Source: Nonomuraea sp. PA05
GTDB taxonomy: Bacteria; Actinomycetota; Actinomycetes; Streptosporangiales; Streptosporangiaceae
Assembly (NCBI RefSeq): GCF_008086045.1
Contig: NZ_VSEY01000008.1
Span: forward strand, 124,001 to 188,000
DNA length: 64,000 nucleotides
Direction of reading: 5' to 3'
Positions within the stretch are counted from its first letter, which is position 1; each line of letters starts with the position of its first letter. The notes beneath the pieces are model-generated. The model made no database searches. It had not been told where the DNA came from and saw nothing but the letters and a program-made list of their open reading frames with translations. Below, one piece after another: positions 17,606 through 26,184 of the stretch. Position numbers and translations under genes: made by a program.

Positions 17606-17995
17606 TCAGGACCCGCCCGAGGTGAGAGCGGTGTACTCCTCAGGCGAGAGCAGGTCCTCGGGGTCGCCTTCGACGCGCACCTTGAACATCCAGCCCTCGC
17701 CGTACGGGTCGCTGTTGACGAGGCCCGGGTCGTCCACGACGGACTGGTTCACCTCGGTGATCTCGCCGCCCACCGGGGAGTAGATCTCGTTCACGGACTT
17801 GGTCGACTCCACCTCGCCGACGGAGTCGCCCTGCTCGACGCTCGTGCCGACCTCGGGGAGCTGCACGTAGACGACGTCACCAAGGGCCTCGGCGGCGAAG
17901 GCCGTGACGCCGATCGTCACCGTGGTGCTGTCGTCAAGACCGGCCACCCACTCGTGCTCCTTGGTGTAGCTCAGGTCGTCAGGGATGTTGCTCAC
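17606..17995 (-). CDS. gcvH: Glycine cleavage system H protein
   Basis: 129 residues. This lipoyl carrier shuttles the aminomethyl group from GcvP to GcvT. The lipoylated lysine is in [16 protein letters not shown] (Lys66), and the N-terminal [10 protein letters not shown] and central [12 protein letters not shown] are family hallmarks. GTG 17995 overlaps the gcvT stop by 4 nt, so translation is coupled. Confidence 0.97.
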   Translation of the reverse strand: MSNIPDDLSYTKEHEWVAGLDDSTTVTIGVTAFAAEALGDVVYVQLPEVGTSVEQGDSVGEVESTKSVNEIYSPVGGEITEVNQSVVDDPGLVNSDPYGEGWMFKVRVEGDPEDLLSPEEYTALTSGGS

Positions 17996-19077
17996 TTGTT
18001 CCTCCTGTAAAAGGGCAGCTCAACCAGGTCCATAGGTTCATGGCTGCCCCGGATGTCCACAGCCAGGCCTGAATCGGCGCCGGTGTCGACGTAGGCCATC
18101 GCGATGGGCTTTCCCAGGGTCTGGGAGGGCGCACCGCTGGTGACCTCGCCGACGACGACGCCGTCCTTGGTGACCGGGTAACCGTGGCGCGGCACCCGGC
18201 GGGTCCGCGCGACGAGGCCGACGAGCCTGCGCCGCGGCGTGTCGTCCTTGACCGCCTCGAGCGCCGACCTGCCGACGAAGTCGCCCGGCTTGTCGAATTT
18301 CACCACCCTGCCCAGCCCCGCGTCGAACGGGGTGAGCTGCTCGCTCAGCTCGTTGCCGTACAGCGGCATGCCCGCCTCCAGCCTGAGCGTGTCGCGGCTG
18401 GACAGGCCCGCGGGCCTGATCCCGTACGGCTCCCCGGCCGCGGTGATGGCGTGCCAGAGCGGCACGGCGTCCTGGTTCGCCACGAACAGCTCGAACCCGT
18501 CCTCGCCGGTGTAGCCGGTACGGGCGATCAGCGCCTGCCGGCCGTCCACCACGCCGGGCAGGCCCGCGTAGTACTTCAGCCCGTCGAGGTCGGCGTCGGT
18601 GAGGGTGGCGAGGATCTCCTGCGAGCGCGGGCCCTGCACGGCGATCAGCGCGTACTGCGCGGAGCGGTCGTCCACCTGCGCGTCGTAGGAGGCGGCGCGT
18701 TCCCGCAGCTCGGCGGCGACCCGCTCGTAGTTGGAGGCGTTGGCCACGACCATGAACTCCTCGTCGCCGAGCCGGTAGACGATGAGGTCGTCGAGCACCC
18801 CGCCGCGCTCGTTCACGATCATGGTGTACCTGGCCCTGCCGGGCGCCAGCGCCGACAGGTGGCCGACCAGCGCGTGGTCGAGTGCCTGGCCCGCCTGCGG
18901 ACCGGTCAGGAAGATCTCGCCCATGTGCGAGAGGTCGAACAGCCCGGCCGCCTCGCGCACGGCCCGGTGCTCCGCGGACTCGCTGCCGTACCGGAGCGGC
19001 ATGAGCCACCCGGCGAAGTCGGTGAGGGTGGCGCCGAGGCTCTCGTGAACGTCGCGTAGCGGTGTCGGTCGGGACAT
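17992..19077 (-). CDS. gcvT: Glycine cleavage system T protein (aminomethyltransferase)
   Basis: 361 residues. It releases ammonia from the aminomethyl group on GcvH and passes the methylene to tetrahydrofolate. Motifs include [47 protein letters not shown] and a terminal [21 protein letters not shown] 19077 has GAGGTG about 7 nt upstream; longer in-frame starts lie inside the riboswitch and are rejected. It is the first gene behind the glycine riboswitch. gcvP is not in this window. Confidence 0.97.
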   Translation of the reverse strand: MSRPTPLRDVHESLGATLTDFAGWLMPLRYGSESAEHRAVREAAGLFDLSHMGEIFLTGPQAGQALDHALVGHLSALAPGRARYTMIVNERGGVLDDLIVYRLGDEEFMVVANASNYERVAAELRERAASYDAQVDDRSAQYALIAVQGPRSQEILATLTDADLDGLKYYAGLPGVVDGRQALIARTGYTGEDGFELFVANQDAVPLWHAITAAGEPYGIRPAGLSSRDTLRLEAGMPLYGNELSEQLTPFDAGLGRVVKFDKPGDFVGRSALEAVKDDTPRRRLVGLVARTRRVPRHGYPVTKDGVVVGEVTSGAPSQTLGKPIAMAYVDTGADSGLAVDIRGSHEPMDLVELPFYRRNK

Positions 19078-19109
19078 TTGTCGCACCTCAGGACAGGAGT
19101 GGATGCCAG

Positions 19110-19302
19110 CATCCTCCCCCTCTGTCATCGATGCCTGAGAGCTTCGCCCGACTTTTGCCGGACTTTCACCTTCGGCGAGGCCGCACGGGCCTGCTTTCCA
19201 GAGGACACCTCGTCCGTGCGGTCCTTTGCCTTGAGAGGTTTGCGGGGAGGGCTTGCTCCTTCAGGGGCCCTGACCGGCTGTCAGGGCGCTCTCCCGCACG
19301 GT
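19110..19302 (-). ncRNA. Tandem glycine riboswitch
   Basis: On the minus strand the leader has two aptamer-like blocks. The first opens GCGGGAGAGCGCCC (19297-19284) and closes with CCTCTCAAGGCAAAGGACCG. The second starts after a short linker and has the GCCGAAGG core and ends in CTCTCAGGCATC (about 19141-19129). These are the conserved elements of glycine riboswitches. It lies between a promoter-like site and gcvT and should switch on gcvT-gcvH-sdaA when glycine is abundant. Ends are approximate; the fold was judged by eye. Confidence 0.88.
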
Positions 19303-19321
19303 TTCGACGGTGATGTCCGTC

Positions 19322-19351
19322 AGCCTAGTGCCGTAACGGGGCTGTTGTCGC
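19322..19351 (-). promoter_or_regulatory. Promoter of the glycine riboswitch operon
   Basis: Minus-strand GCGACA (19351-19346) and TAGGCT (19327-19322) are 18 nt apart, and TAGGCT fits the actinobacterial -10 pattern. Transcription would begin near 19315, just before the first aptamer. Confidence 0.5.
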
Positions 19352-19358
19352 GTCCGTC

Positions 19359-20045
19359 TCAGCAGGCTCGCACGAGCGCCTCGAACAACGCGTGGTCCTC
19401 GCCCGCCTCCGGATGCCACTGGACGGCCATGGTGAACGCTCCCTGGGCTTCCACGGCCTCTATCGTGCCGTCCTCGGTGGTGGCGGTGACCGTCAGACCC
19501 GGGGCGAGCCGGTCCACGGACTGGTGGTGGTAGTGCGGGACCGGTACCGGCTCCTCGCCCAGCACCTTGGCCAGGCCGGTGCCGGGGACGGGGGTGACGG
19601 GCAGGTGCCCGAAGACGCCGGGCCCCGGGCAGTGGTCGGTGTGTCCGACCACGTCGGGCAGGTGCTGGTGCAGGCTGCCGCCCAGGGCCACGTTGAGCAC
19701 CTGGAGGCCGCGGCAGACGCCCAGGAAGGGCAGCTCGCCGTCCAGGGCGGCGGCCAGCAGGGCGAACTCCGCCTCGTCCCGGAATCTCCTGACGTAGCCG
19801 CTGCGCTCGTGCGGCTCCGCGCCGTACCTGGCCGGGTCGATGTCGCCGCCGCCGGCCAGGATCAGGCCGTCCAGACGGCCGGCCAGCCCGGCGGGCTCAC
19901 CCGCCGGGGGCAGCAGGACCGGCTGGCCGCCCGCGCGCACGACCTGCTCCACGTACGTGTACGGCAGCAGCGCGGCAGGGGTGTCCTGCCACACCGTGAA
20001 CGAGGCGGTCTCGGCGTAGCACGTGATACCGATGACGGGTCTCAT
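19359..20045 (-). CDS. Gamma-glutamyl-gamma-aminobutyrate hydrolase family protein (PuuD-like, peptidase C26)
   Basis: 228 residues. It is a class I glutamine-amidotransferase-like hydrolase with nucleophile Cys111 in FLGVCRGLQ and a late His-Glu pair in VQWHPEA. The oxyanion segment GLILAGGGDIDPARYG is typical of PuuD, which cleaves gamma-glutamyl-GABA to glutamate and GABA. It is the last gene of an operon with a glutamine-synthetase-like ligase and an aldehyde dehydrogenase, supporting release of glutamate from an oxidised gamma-glutamyl amine. It starts 2 bp after the SDR stop. Confidence 0.88.
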   Translation of the reverse strand: MRPVIGITCYAETASFTVWQDTPAALLPYTYVEQVVRAGGQPVLLPPAGEPAGLAGRLDGLILAGGGDIDPARYGAEPHERSGYVRRFRDEAEFALLAAALDGELPFLGVCRGLQVLNVALGGSLHQHLPDVVGHTDHCPGPGVFGHLPVTPVPGTGLAKVLGEEPVPVPHYHHQSVDRLAPGLTVTATTEDGTIEAVEAQGAFTMAVQWHPEAGEDHALFEALVRAC

Positions 20046-20047
20046 GG

Positions 20048-20824
20048 CTACAGCGGCGTGACGTAGGCGCTGGAGATGCCGCCGTCCACGAGGAAGTCGG
20101 CGGCCGTGATGAACGAGGCGTCGTCGCTGGCCAGGAACGCCACCGCGGCCGCGATCTCCGACGCCTCGGCGAAGCGGCCCACGGGCACGTGCACCAGCCG
20201 CCGCTGCGCCCGTTCCGGGTCCTTGGCGAACAGCTCCCGCAGCAGGGGCGTGTTGACGGGCCCTGGGCACAGCGCGTTGACCCTGATGCCCTCCCTGGCG
20301 AACTGCACGCCCAGCTCCCGCGTCATCGCCAGCACCCCGCCCTTGGAGGCGGTGTAGGAGATCTGCGAGGTCGCCGAGCCGAGCACGGCCACGAACGAGG
20401 CGGTGTTGATGATCGAGCCCTTGCCCTGGCGGCGCATGTACGGGATGACGTGCTTGCAGCACAGGTAGACGCTGGTCAGGTTCACCTCCTGGACGCGGCG
20501 CCAGGCGTCGATGCCCGTCTCCAGGATCGAGTCGTCGTCGGGCGGCGAGATGCCCGCGTTGTTGAAGGCGATGTCCACACTGCCGTACGTGTCGTACGCC
20601 GTCCGGAACATCCGTACGACGTCGTCCTCGCTCGTCACGTCCACCCGGACGAACAGGCCGCCCACCTCGGCGGCGGCCTTGACGCCCGACTCCTCGTCGA
20701 TGTCCGCGCAGACCACCTTGGCACCCTCGTCGGCGAACCGGCGGGCCGTGGCCAGCCCGATCCCGCTGCCCGCGCCGGTGATGACCGCCACCCGATCCTG
20801 CAACCGCTGCATGTGCGCACTCAC
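20048..20824 (-). CDS. SDR family oxidoreductase
   Basis: 258 residues of a classical short-chain dehydrogenase: cofactor motif TGAGSGIG, Asp after the second strand (CADID, favouring NAD), NNAG, catalytic Ser...Tyr-x-x-x-Lys as SYTASKGG, and a C-terminal VDGGISS. In this operon it could oxidise an alcohol intermediate or reduce an aldehyde from the amine's carbon chain, but the substrate cannot be inferred. GTG 20824 overlaps the aldehyde dehydrogenase stop by 4 nt; ATG 20812 is an alternative. Confidence 0.88.
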   Translation of the reverse strand: MSAHMQRLQDRVAVITGAGSGIGLATARRFADEGAKVVCADIDEESGVKAAAEVGGLFVRVDVTSEDDVVRMFRTAYDTYGSVDIAFNNAGISPPDDDSILETGIDAWRRVQEVNLTSVYLCCKHVIPYMRRQGKGSIINTASFVAVLGSATSQISYTASKGGVLAMTRELGVQFAREGIRVNALCPGPVNTPLLRELFAKDPERAQRRLVHVPVGRFAEASEIAAAVAFLASDDASFITAADFLVDGGISSAYVTPL

Positions 20825-22164
20825 TCCGTCGAAATGAAGACGTTCTTGGTCTCGGTGAACGCCGCCAGCGCGTCAGGGCCGAGCTCCCTGCCGAGGCCGG
20901 ACTGCTTGAAGCCGCCGAACGGGGTCCAGTAGCGGACCGAGGAGTGGGAGTTCACCGACAGGGCGCCCGACTCGACGGCTATGGCCACGCGCAGCGCCCG
21001 CCCGACGTCGCGGGTCCAGATGGAGCCGCTCAGGCCGTAGGGGGTGTCGTTGGCGATCCGTACGGCCTGTGCCTCGTCCTCGAACCTGGCCACCGACACC
21101 ACGGGGCCGAAGATCTCCTCGGTGAACGCCCGGTCGGTGACCTCGGGGGTCAGGACGGTCGGCGGGAACCAGTAGCCCTTGCCCTGGGGGCAGGACGCCT
21201 GGAGGTAGGGGGTGCCCTCGACGAAGCTCCGGACGCGTTCCAGGTGCTCGGCGCTGATCAGGGGGCCCATCTCGGTGGCCTCGTCGAGGGGGTCGCCGAC
21301 CACGACGCCGCGGACGGCCTCGGACAGGTGCTCCATGAACGCGTCGTAGACGCTCGCCTGGACGAGGATCCTGGAGCGGGCGCAGCAGTCCTGCCCGGCG
21401 TTGTCGAAGACGGCATACGGTGCGGTTTTTGCCGCTTTTTCGAGATCCGCGTCGGCGAAGACGATATTTGCGGACTTGCCGCCCAGCTCCAGCGTGACCC
21501 GCTTGACCTGCCGCCCCGCCTTGGCGGCGATCTCCTTGCCCACCTCGGTCGAGCCGGTGAACACGATCTTGGCGACGCCGGGATGCTCCACCAGGCGGGC
21601 CCCCGCGACCTCCCCTGCCCCAGGCAGAACCTGGAGCACCCCCTCGGGGAGGCCCGCCGCCAGGGCCAGCTCGGCCAGCCTCAGCGCGGTCAGCGGAGTC
21701 CACTCGGCGGGCTTCACGATCACCGTGTTACCCGCCGCCAGAGCGGGGGCGGCGCCCCACATCATGATCACCATGGGGAAGTTCCACGGCACGATGATCC
21801 CGACGACGCCCAGCGGCTCCTGGAACGTCAGGTCCACGCCGCCGGGCACCGGGATCTGCTTGCCGTGGTTGCGTTCGGGGGCGCCGGCGTAGAAGTGCAG
21901 CACGTCACGGACGTTGCCGGCCTCCCAGCGGGCGTTGCCGATGGTGTGGCCGGCGTTGGCCAGCTCCAGCCGGGCCAGCTCCTCGCCGTGCTCGTCCACC
22001 AGATCGGCGAACCCGCGCAGCAGCCGCGCCCGGTCGCCCGGCGACACCTCGCGCCAGGCCGCCTGCGCCTTCCTGGCACGCTCCACGGCCCGGTCGACCT
22101 CGGCCGCGTCGGCGAGCTCGACGTCGGCGACGACTTCCTCCGTCGCCGGATTGACGATCTTCAT
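20821..22164 (-). CDS. Aldehyde dehydrogenase (gamma-glutamyl-aminoaldehyde type, PuuC-like)
   Basis: 447 residues, slightly short at the N-terminus for the ALDH superfamily. Catalytic Glu226 is in TLELGGKSANIV and catalytic Cys260 in NAGQDCCARSR; PWNFP and FTGSTEVGK are present. It should oxidise an aldehyde to an acid with NAD(P). Position between the glutamine-synthetase-like ligase and a PuuD-like hydrolase suggests it acts on a gamma-glutamyl aminoaldehyde. ATG 22164 follows the upstream stop by 3 bp. No separate amine oxidase (PuuB) is in the operon. Confidence 0.9.
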   Translation of the reverse strand: MKIVNPATEEVVADVELADAAEVDRAVERARKAQAAWREVSPGDRARLLRGFADLVDEHGEELARLELANAGHTIGNARWEAGNVRDVLHFYAGAPERNHGKQIPVPGGVDLTFQEPLGVVGIIVPWNFPMVIMMWGAAPALAAGNTVIVKPAEWTPLTALRLAELALAAGLPEGVLQVLPGAGEVAGARLVEHPGVAKIVFTGSTEVGKEIAAKAGRQVKRVTLELGGKSANIVFADADLEKAAKTAPYAVFDNAGQDCCARSRILVQASVYDAFMEHLSEAVRGVVVGDPLDEATEMGPLISAEHLERVRSFVEGTPYLQASCPQGKGYWFPPTVLTPEVTDRAFTEEIFGPVVSVARFEDEAQAVRIANDTPYGLSGSIWTRDVGRALRVAIAVESGALSVNSHSSVRYWTPFGGFKQSGLGRELGPDALAAFTETKNVFISTE

Positions 22165-22167
22165 GTG

Positions 22168-23544
22168 TCACATCCGCTCGAAGCCACGGAACAGCTCCCA
22201 ATCCGTCACCGCCGCGTCGAACGCGGCCAGCTCCACCCGCGCGTTGTTCGCGTAGTGCTCCACCACGTCGTCGCCGAACGTCTCGCGCGCCAGCTTCGAC
22301 GCCTCGAACAGCGCCAGCGCGTCCCGCAGCGTGTGCGGCACCGTCTCGGCGCCGGAGTCGTAGGCGTTGCCGGTGCACGGGTCCTCCAGCGGCAGCTCCG
22401 CGTCGATGCCGTGCAGCCCGGCCGCGACCAGCGCCGCCACCGCCAGGTACGGGTTCACGTCGCCGCCCGGCACCCGGTTCTCCACCCGCAGCGAGGGGCC
22501 GTGGCCGACCAACCGCAGCGAGCAGGTGCGGTTGTCGACGCCCCACTTCACGGCTGTCGGGGCGAAGCTGCCCGGCACGTACCGCTTGTAGGAGTTGACG
22601 TTGGGCGCGTACATCAGGGTCAGCTCCCGCATATGGGCGAGCTGGCCCGCCACGAAGCGCGCCCCGAGCGGCGAGAGCCCGAACGGCCCCGCTCCCGCCA
22701 TCACCGGGTCGCCGTCGAGGCTGCGCAGCGAGATGTGGATGTGGCAGGAGTTGCCCTCGCGCTGGTTCGGCTTGGCCATGAACGTGATCGACCGGCCCTC
22801 CTGGGCGGCGATCTCCTTGGCGCCGGTCTTGTAGATGACGTGGTTGTCGCAGGTGCGCAGCGCCTCGTCGTAGCGGAAGGCGATCTCGTGCTGGCCCAGG
22901 TTGCACTCGCCCTTGGCCGACTCGACGTACAGGCCCGCGCCCTCCATCTCGCGCCTGATGCGCCGCAGCAGCGGCTCGATGCGGGCCGTGCCCAGCAGCG
23001 AGTAGTCCACGTTGTACAGGTTCGCGGGGGACAGGTCGCGGTACGCGCGCCGCCACGCGTCCTCGTAACTGTCGTCGTAGACCACGAACTCCAGCTCCGT
23101 GCCGACGTAGGCGGCCAGCCCCCGGTCGGCGAGGCGGGCGAGCTGCCTGCGCAGGACCTGGCGCGGGGAGGCGGTCACGTCGCCGCCGTCCTCCCAGGCC
23201 AGATCGGCCATCAGCATCGCCGTCCCCTCGTGCCACGGGACCCGGCGCAGCGTGCCGAGGTCCGGCTTCATCACGAAGTCGCCGTACCCGCGATCCCAGG
23301 ACGACATGGCGTAGCCGGGGACGGTGTTCATGTCCACGTCCACCGCCAGCAGGTAGTTGCAGCCCTCTGAGCCGTGATGCAGCACCTCTTCGAGAAAGTA
23401 GCGCGCCGACAGCCTCTTGCCCTGCAACCGGCCCTGCATGTCGGCGATCGCGAGCAGCACGGTGTCGATCCGGCCTGAGGCCACCTCGTCGCGCAGCTCG
23501 GCGACGGACAGGAACCCGGTGCTCGCTCGATCGCTCACGCTCAT
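22168..23544 (-). CDS. Glutamine-synthetase-like gamma-glutamylamine ligase
   Basis: 458 residues with the glutamine synthetase fold: an N-terminal beta-grasp region, then ATP/metal motifs GTELEFVVYDDSYE, YVESAKGECNLGQHEI, ITFMAKPN...GNSCHIHISL and RVENRVPGGDVNPYLAVAA. It lacks the exact adenylylation-loop pattern of GlnA and matches the GlnA3/GlnA4/PuuA-like group, which ligates glutamate to polyamines or ethanolamine with ATP. First gene of a four-gene operon opposite a GntR regulator. ATG 23544 has GGAG 5 nt upstream. Which amine is used cannot be told from sequence. Confidence 0.9.
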   Translation of the reverse strand: MSVSDRASTGFLSVAELRDEVASGRIDTVLLAIADMQGRLQGKRLSARYFLEEVLHHGSEGCNYLLAVDVDMNTVPGYAMSSWDRGYGDFVMKPDLGTLRRVPWHEGTAMLMADLAWEDGGDVTASPRQVLRRQLARLADRGLAAYVGTELEFVVYDDSYEDAWRRAYRDLSPANLYNVDYSLLGTARIEPLLRRIRREMEGAGLYVESAKGECNLGQHEIAFRYDEALRTCDNHVIYKTGAKEIAAQEGRSITFMAKPNQREGNSCHIHISLRSLDGDPVMAGAGPFGLSPLGARFVAGQLAHMRELTLMYAPNVNSYKRYVPGSFAPTAVKWGVDNRTCSLRLVGHGPSLRVENRVPGGDVNPYLAVAALVAAGLHGIDAELPLEDPCTGNAYDSGAETVPHTLRDALALFEASKLARETFGDDVVEHYANNARVELAAFDAAVTDWELFRGFERM

Positions 23545-23591
23545 GCGGCTCCGATCTGGCCTGAGGCGCTTTCCCGTTGATTGGGCTAGTC

Positions 23592-23610
23592 TCAGACCAT
23601 TGATCAGTAT
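23592..23610. promoter_or_regulatory. Candidate operator in the divergent ligase/GntR gap
   Basis: The 98-bp gap between the ligase and the GntR gene contains CCATTGATCAGTATGG with a palindromic TGATCA core (23601-23606). A TTGACA reads on the minus strand at 23628-23623 but has no good -10 at standard spacing. It is a plausible GntR operator because it is the only palindrome in the gap. Confidence 0.35.
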
Positions 23611-23642
23611 GGCGGGATCGCTTGTCAAGACCTGAGGACACG

Positions 23643-24368
23643 TTGGACGAGTCGGCGCGTTTGATGACGGTGTTGCGCCCTGTCAGGGCGGGCAACGCCT
23701 TCGAGGAGACCGTGGAACGGCTGCTCCAGGCGATCAAGCTGGGCGTGGTCCCGCCCGGCCACAAGCTGCCGCCCGAGCGCGAGCTCGCCGTCCAGCTCGG
23801 CATCAGCCGGGTCACGCTGCGCGAGGCCATCCGGGCGCTGTCGGACGCCGGCTACCTCGACGTGCGGCGCGGCCGGTACGGAGGAGCGTTCGTCACCTAC
23901 GTGCCGCCCGCCCCGGACGCCGGCGACCTGCGCCAGGCCGTCAACAAGATGGGCATGGCCGAGCTGTCCGACGCGCTCACCTTCCGGCTCGCCGTGGAGT
24001 GCGGCGCCGCCCAGGTGCTGGCCGCCGCCGAACTCGCCGACGACAAGCGGGCCACGCTCACCCGCAGGCTCGCCGAGCTGAACGAGGCGGGGCTGAAGGA
24101 CTACCGCCGCCTCGACACGGCCTTCCACCTGTCCATCGCCGAGCTCACCGGCTCCACCCTGCTCGCCACCACCTGCGCCGACGCCCGCTCCCGCGTCAGC
24201 GACCTGCTCAACGCCATCCCGATGCTCCAGGTCAACCTCGACCACGCCGCCGTGCAGCACCAGGCCATCGTGGACGCCATCCTCGCCGGGAACCCCGACG
24301 CGGCCCGCCAGGCGGTGGTGGAGCACCTGGAGGGGACGGCCGCGCTGTTAAGGGCCTTCCTGTCCTGA
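23643..24368 (+). CDS. FadR/GntR-family transcriptional regulator
   Basis: 241 residues from TTG 23643, which has GAGGA upstream (ATG 23664 is an alternative). A winged helix (KLPPERELAVQLGISRVTLREAIRALSDAGYLDVRRGRYGG) precedes an all-helical FCD ligand domain with RLAVECGAAQ, DTAFHLSIAELTGS and HQAIVDAILAGN; the His residues suit the FCD metal/ligand site. Divergent from the gamma-glutamylamine operon, it most likely represses it and responds to an amine or a gamma-glutamyl intermediate. Confidence 0.9.
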   Translation: MDESARLMTVLRPVRAGNAFEETVERLLQAIKLGVVPPGHKLPPERELAVQLGISRVTLREAIRALSDAGYLDVRRGRYGGAFVTYVPPAPDAGDLRQAVNKMGMAELSDALTFRLAVECGAAQVLAAAELADDKRATLTRRLAELNEAGLKDYRRLDTAFHLSIAELTGSTLLATTCADARSRVSDLLNAIPMLQVNLDHAAVQHQAIVDAILAGNPDAARQAVVEHLEGTAALLRAFLS

Positions 24369-24415
24369 TACGCCGGGAACATCCGAGCGGCTCGTACCAT
24401 CGAAGCCAGGGTCAT

Positions 24416-25168
24416 ATGGGCAACTGGTTTCAGCAAAGCATCGTCGCCACGGGACGGCTCCCGCTGTTCTGCTACTTCGTCATGCTCATCGCCGCCTTCA
24501 TCGCCACCCGCATCAACGTCCGCTTGATCAGGGCGAAGGTCGGCTGGTTCCGCAACGTCAACGTGGGCGAGATGCACATCCACCACGTGGTGTTCGGCGT
24601 GGTGCTGATGCTGGTCGGCGGGGTCACGCTCATCGTCTCGCCCGGCTCCCAGGCCGGCACCGCCGTCGCCGCCTCCGTCTTCGGCGTCGGCTCCGCCCTC
24701 GTGCTCGACGAGTTCGCGCTCATCCTGCACCTGCACGACGTGTACTGGGAGGAGGAAGGCCGCACCTCGGTGGACGCGGTCTTCATCGCGGTCGCCGTGA
24801 CCGGCCTGCTCCTCATCGGATTACGGCCACTCACCTGGGACTACGGCACCCCCGTCAACCCCGCCGCGCTGATCGTCGCCAACCTGGCGCTGGCCGTCGT
24901 CACCCTGCTCAAGGGGAAGATCTGGACGGGGATGGCCGGGCTGTTCGTGCCGCCGATGCTGCTGGTGGGCGCGATCCGGCTGGCGCGGCCGGGGTCGCCG
25001 TGGGCGCACTGGTTCTTCGCCAGGCGGTCGCCCAGGAAGATGGCCAGGGCGATTCATCGGGAGGAGCGGTGGCGGAGGCCGGTGATCAAGGTGAAGATCG
25101 CGTTTCAGGAGTTTCTTTCCGGGCGGCATGATCTGCCTTCCAGTCGGCGCGGTCGTCGGCATACTTGA
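24416..25168 (+). CDS. Conserved hypothetical integral membrane protein
   Basis: 250 residues with about six transmembrane helices. A striking EMHIHHVVFGVVLMLVGG motif follows helix 1 and a second His-rich LHLHDVYWEEEGR lies between helices 3 and 4. The His clusters near membrane faces could bind metal or haem, but I do not recognise a named family. The C-terminal ~50 residues are basic. A TACCAT -10-like element lies at 24395-24400. The gene follows the GntR gene by 47 bp and may be read independently. Confidence 0.78.
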   Translation: MGNWFQQSIVATGRLPLFCYFVMLIAAFIATRINVRLIRAKVGWFRNVNVGEMHIHHVVFGVVLMLVGGVTLIVSPGSQAGTAVAASVFGVGSALVLDEFALILHLHDVYWEEEGRTSVDAVFIAVAVTGLLLIGLRPLTWDYGTPVNPAALIVANLALAVVTLLKGKIWTGMAGLFVPPMLLVGAIRLARPGSPWAHWFFARRSPRKMARAIHREERWRRPVIKVKIAFQEFLSGRHDLPSSRRGRRHT

Positions 25169-25171
25169 GGC

Positions 25172-25492
25172 ATGGCACTTCCGTCGTTCTATGAAGGGCT
25201 GGACGAGAAGGTCCCCGAATCGTTGGGTGATCTTCAAGGCCCGGCCGATGGTGTCGTCGCCCTGCCGCCGCATCTGGCATGGTCGGGGTTCACCGAGTTC
25301 GACCTCGCCAAGCCGATGGTTCGGATGGAGATGTACCGCACGGTTATCACCGCCGGGCGTCGCGTGGACTACGAGGCGTACCTCAACGCCGATCACCTCG
25401 TCTCCGACTGGCCGACGCTGCGCCGAGGGCTGGGGCCTGGCTACCGGCACGCCTGGGAGAAGAAGCTCCCTCTCCGTAAGACCGCCGTCTGA
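25172..25492 (+). CDS. Small protein partner of AbiEii-like toxin (putative antitoxin)
   Basis: 106 residues, acidic-to-neutral, cytoplasmic, with WSGFTEFDLAKPMVRMEMYRTVI and YEAYLNADHLVSDWPTLRRGLG. I do not recognise a named domain, and it lacks the winged-helix plus long C-terminal layout of AbiEi antitoxins. Its stop overlaps the start of an AbiEii-like nucleotidyltransferase (TGATG), so it is placed as the partner. ATG 25172 has CATACT 6 nt upstream, a possible leaderless -10. Antitoxin function is inferred from position only. Confidence 0.6.
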   Translation: MALPSFYEGLDEKVPESLGDLQGPADGVVALPPHLAWSGFTEFDLAKPMVRMEMYRTVITAGRRVDYEAYLNADHLVSDWPTLRRGLGPGYRHAWEKKLPLRKTAV

Positions 25493-26184
25493 TGAGATTC
25501 CCGCCCTTTCAGGAGCGGCTGCTGCATGCCGTGCTGCCCGTCTGCGATCACTACGGCCTGGTGCTGGCGGGCGGTTACGCGATCAAGGCGCACGGCTTCA
25601 CCGACCGGCCGAGCAACGACCTCGACTTCGCCACCGCCGTCGACATGCCGTTGCCCGACGTCGCGCAAGGCGTGATTGGAGCGTTCCAGGAAGCCGGGTT
25701 AGACGCGTCGGTCATCGAGGTCACGCCCCGCATGGGCAGGCTGATGGTACGCGACCTCGCCACCGGCGAGACTTGCGAGTTCGACCTTCTGCGAGAGGCG
25801 CTCCAGCAGCGGCCCGCCACCTGCGGCACGCTGAAGGTGCTCGGCCTGGACGACGCCGTCGGGCTGAAGATGCGGGCGGTGCACGAGCGCAGCCTCGCCC
25901 GCGACATCATCGACATCGCCGCCGTCTCTCCGCACTACACCTACCGGGCGCTCGAACAACTCGCCGCGATGCACCACGACTTCTTCTCCGTGCACGAGCT
26001 CCTGTCGCGGCTGGAGTTCGTCGACCTCATGCCGGATGAGAACTTCGAGGTCTACGGCGTGCGGGAAGAGCAGATCAAGGAGATCCGCCGCTTCACGCAG
26101 GGCTGGATAGACGACATCAAGCTGCGCCGTGCCGACGACGGGGATGTCGACTACGACGGCGATGACGTACCGGAGATCGACTAG
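25492..26184 (+). CDS. Nucleotidyltransferase, AbiEii/AbiGii toxin family
   Basis: 230 residues. The nucleotidyltransferase core is visible near the start: AGGYAIKAHGF (Gly27-Gly28) then SNDLDFAT with the metal-binding Asp43/Asp45. A downstream conserved CEFDLLREAL supplies a possible third acidic residue, and DDAVGLKMRAVHERSLARDIIDI matches the AbiEii helix with a Lys/Arg cluster. AbiEii proteins transfer nucleotides to RNA (tRNA in studied homologues) and act as toxins or in phage abortive infection. The acidic C-terminal tail (DDGDVDYDGDDVPEID) is unusual. Confidence 0.78.
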   Translation: MRFPPFQERLLHAVLPVCDHYGLVLAGGYAIKAHGFTDRPSNDLDFATAVDMPLPDVAQGVIGAFQEAGLDASVIEVTPRMGRLMVRDLATGETCEFDLLREALQQRPATCGTLKVLGLDDAVGLKMRAVHERSLARDIIDIAAVSPHYTYRALEQLAAMHHDFFSVHELLSRLEFVDLMPDENFEVYGVREEQIKEIRRFTQGWIDDIKLRRADDGDVDYDGDDVPEID

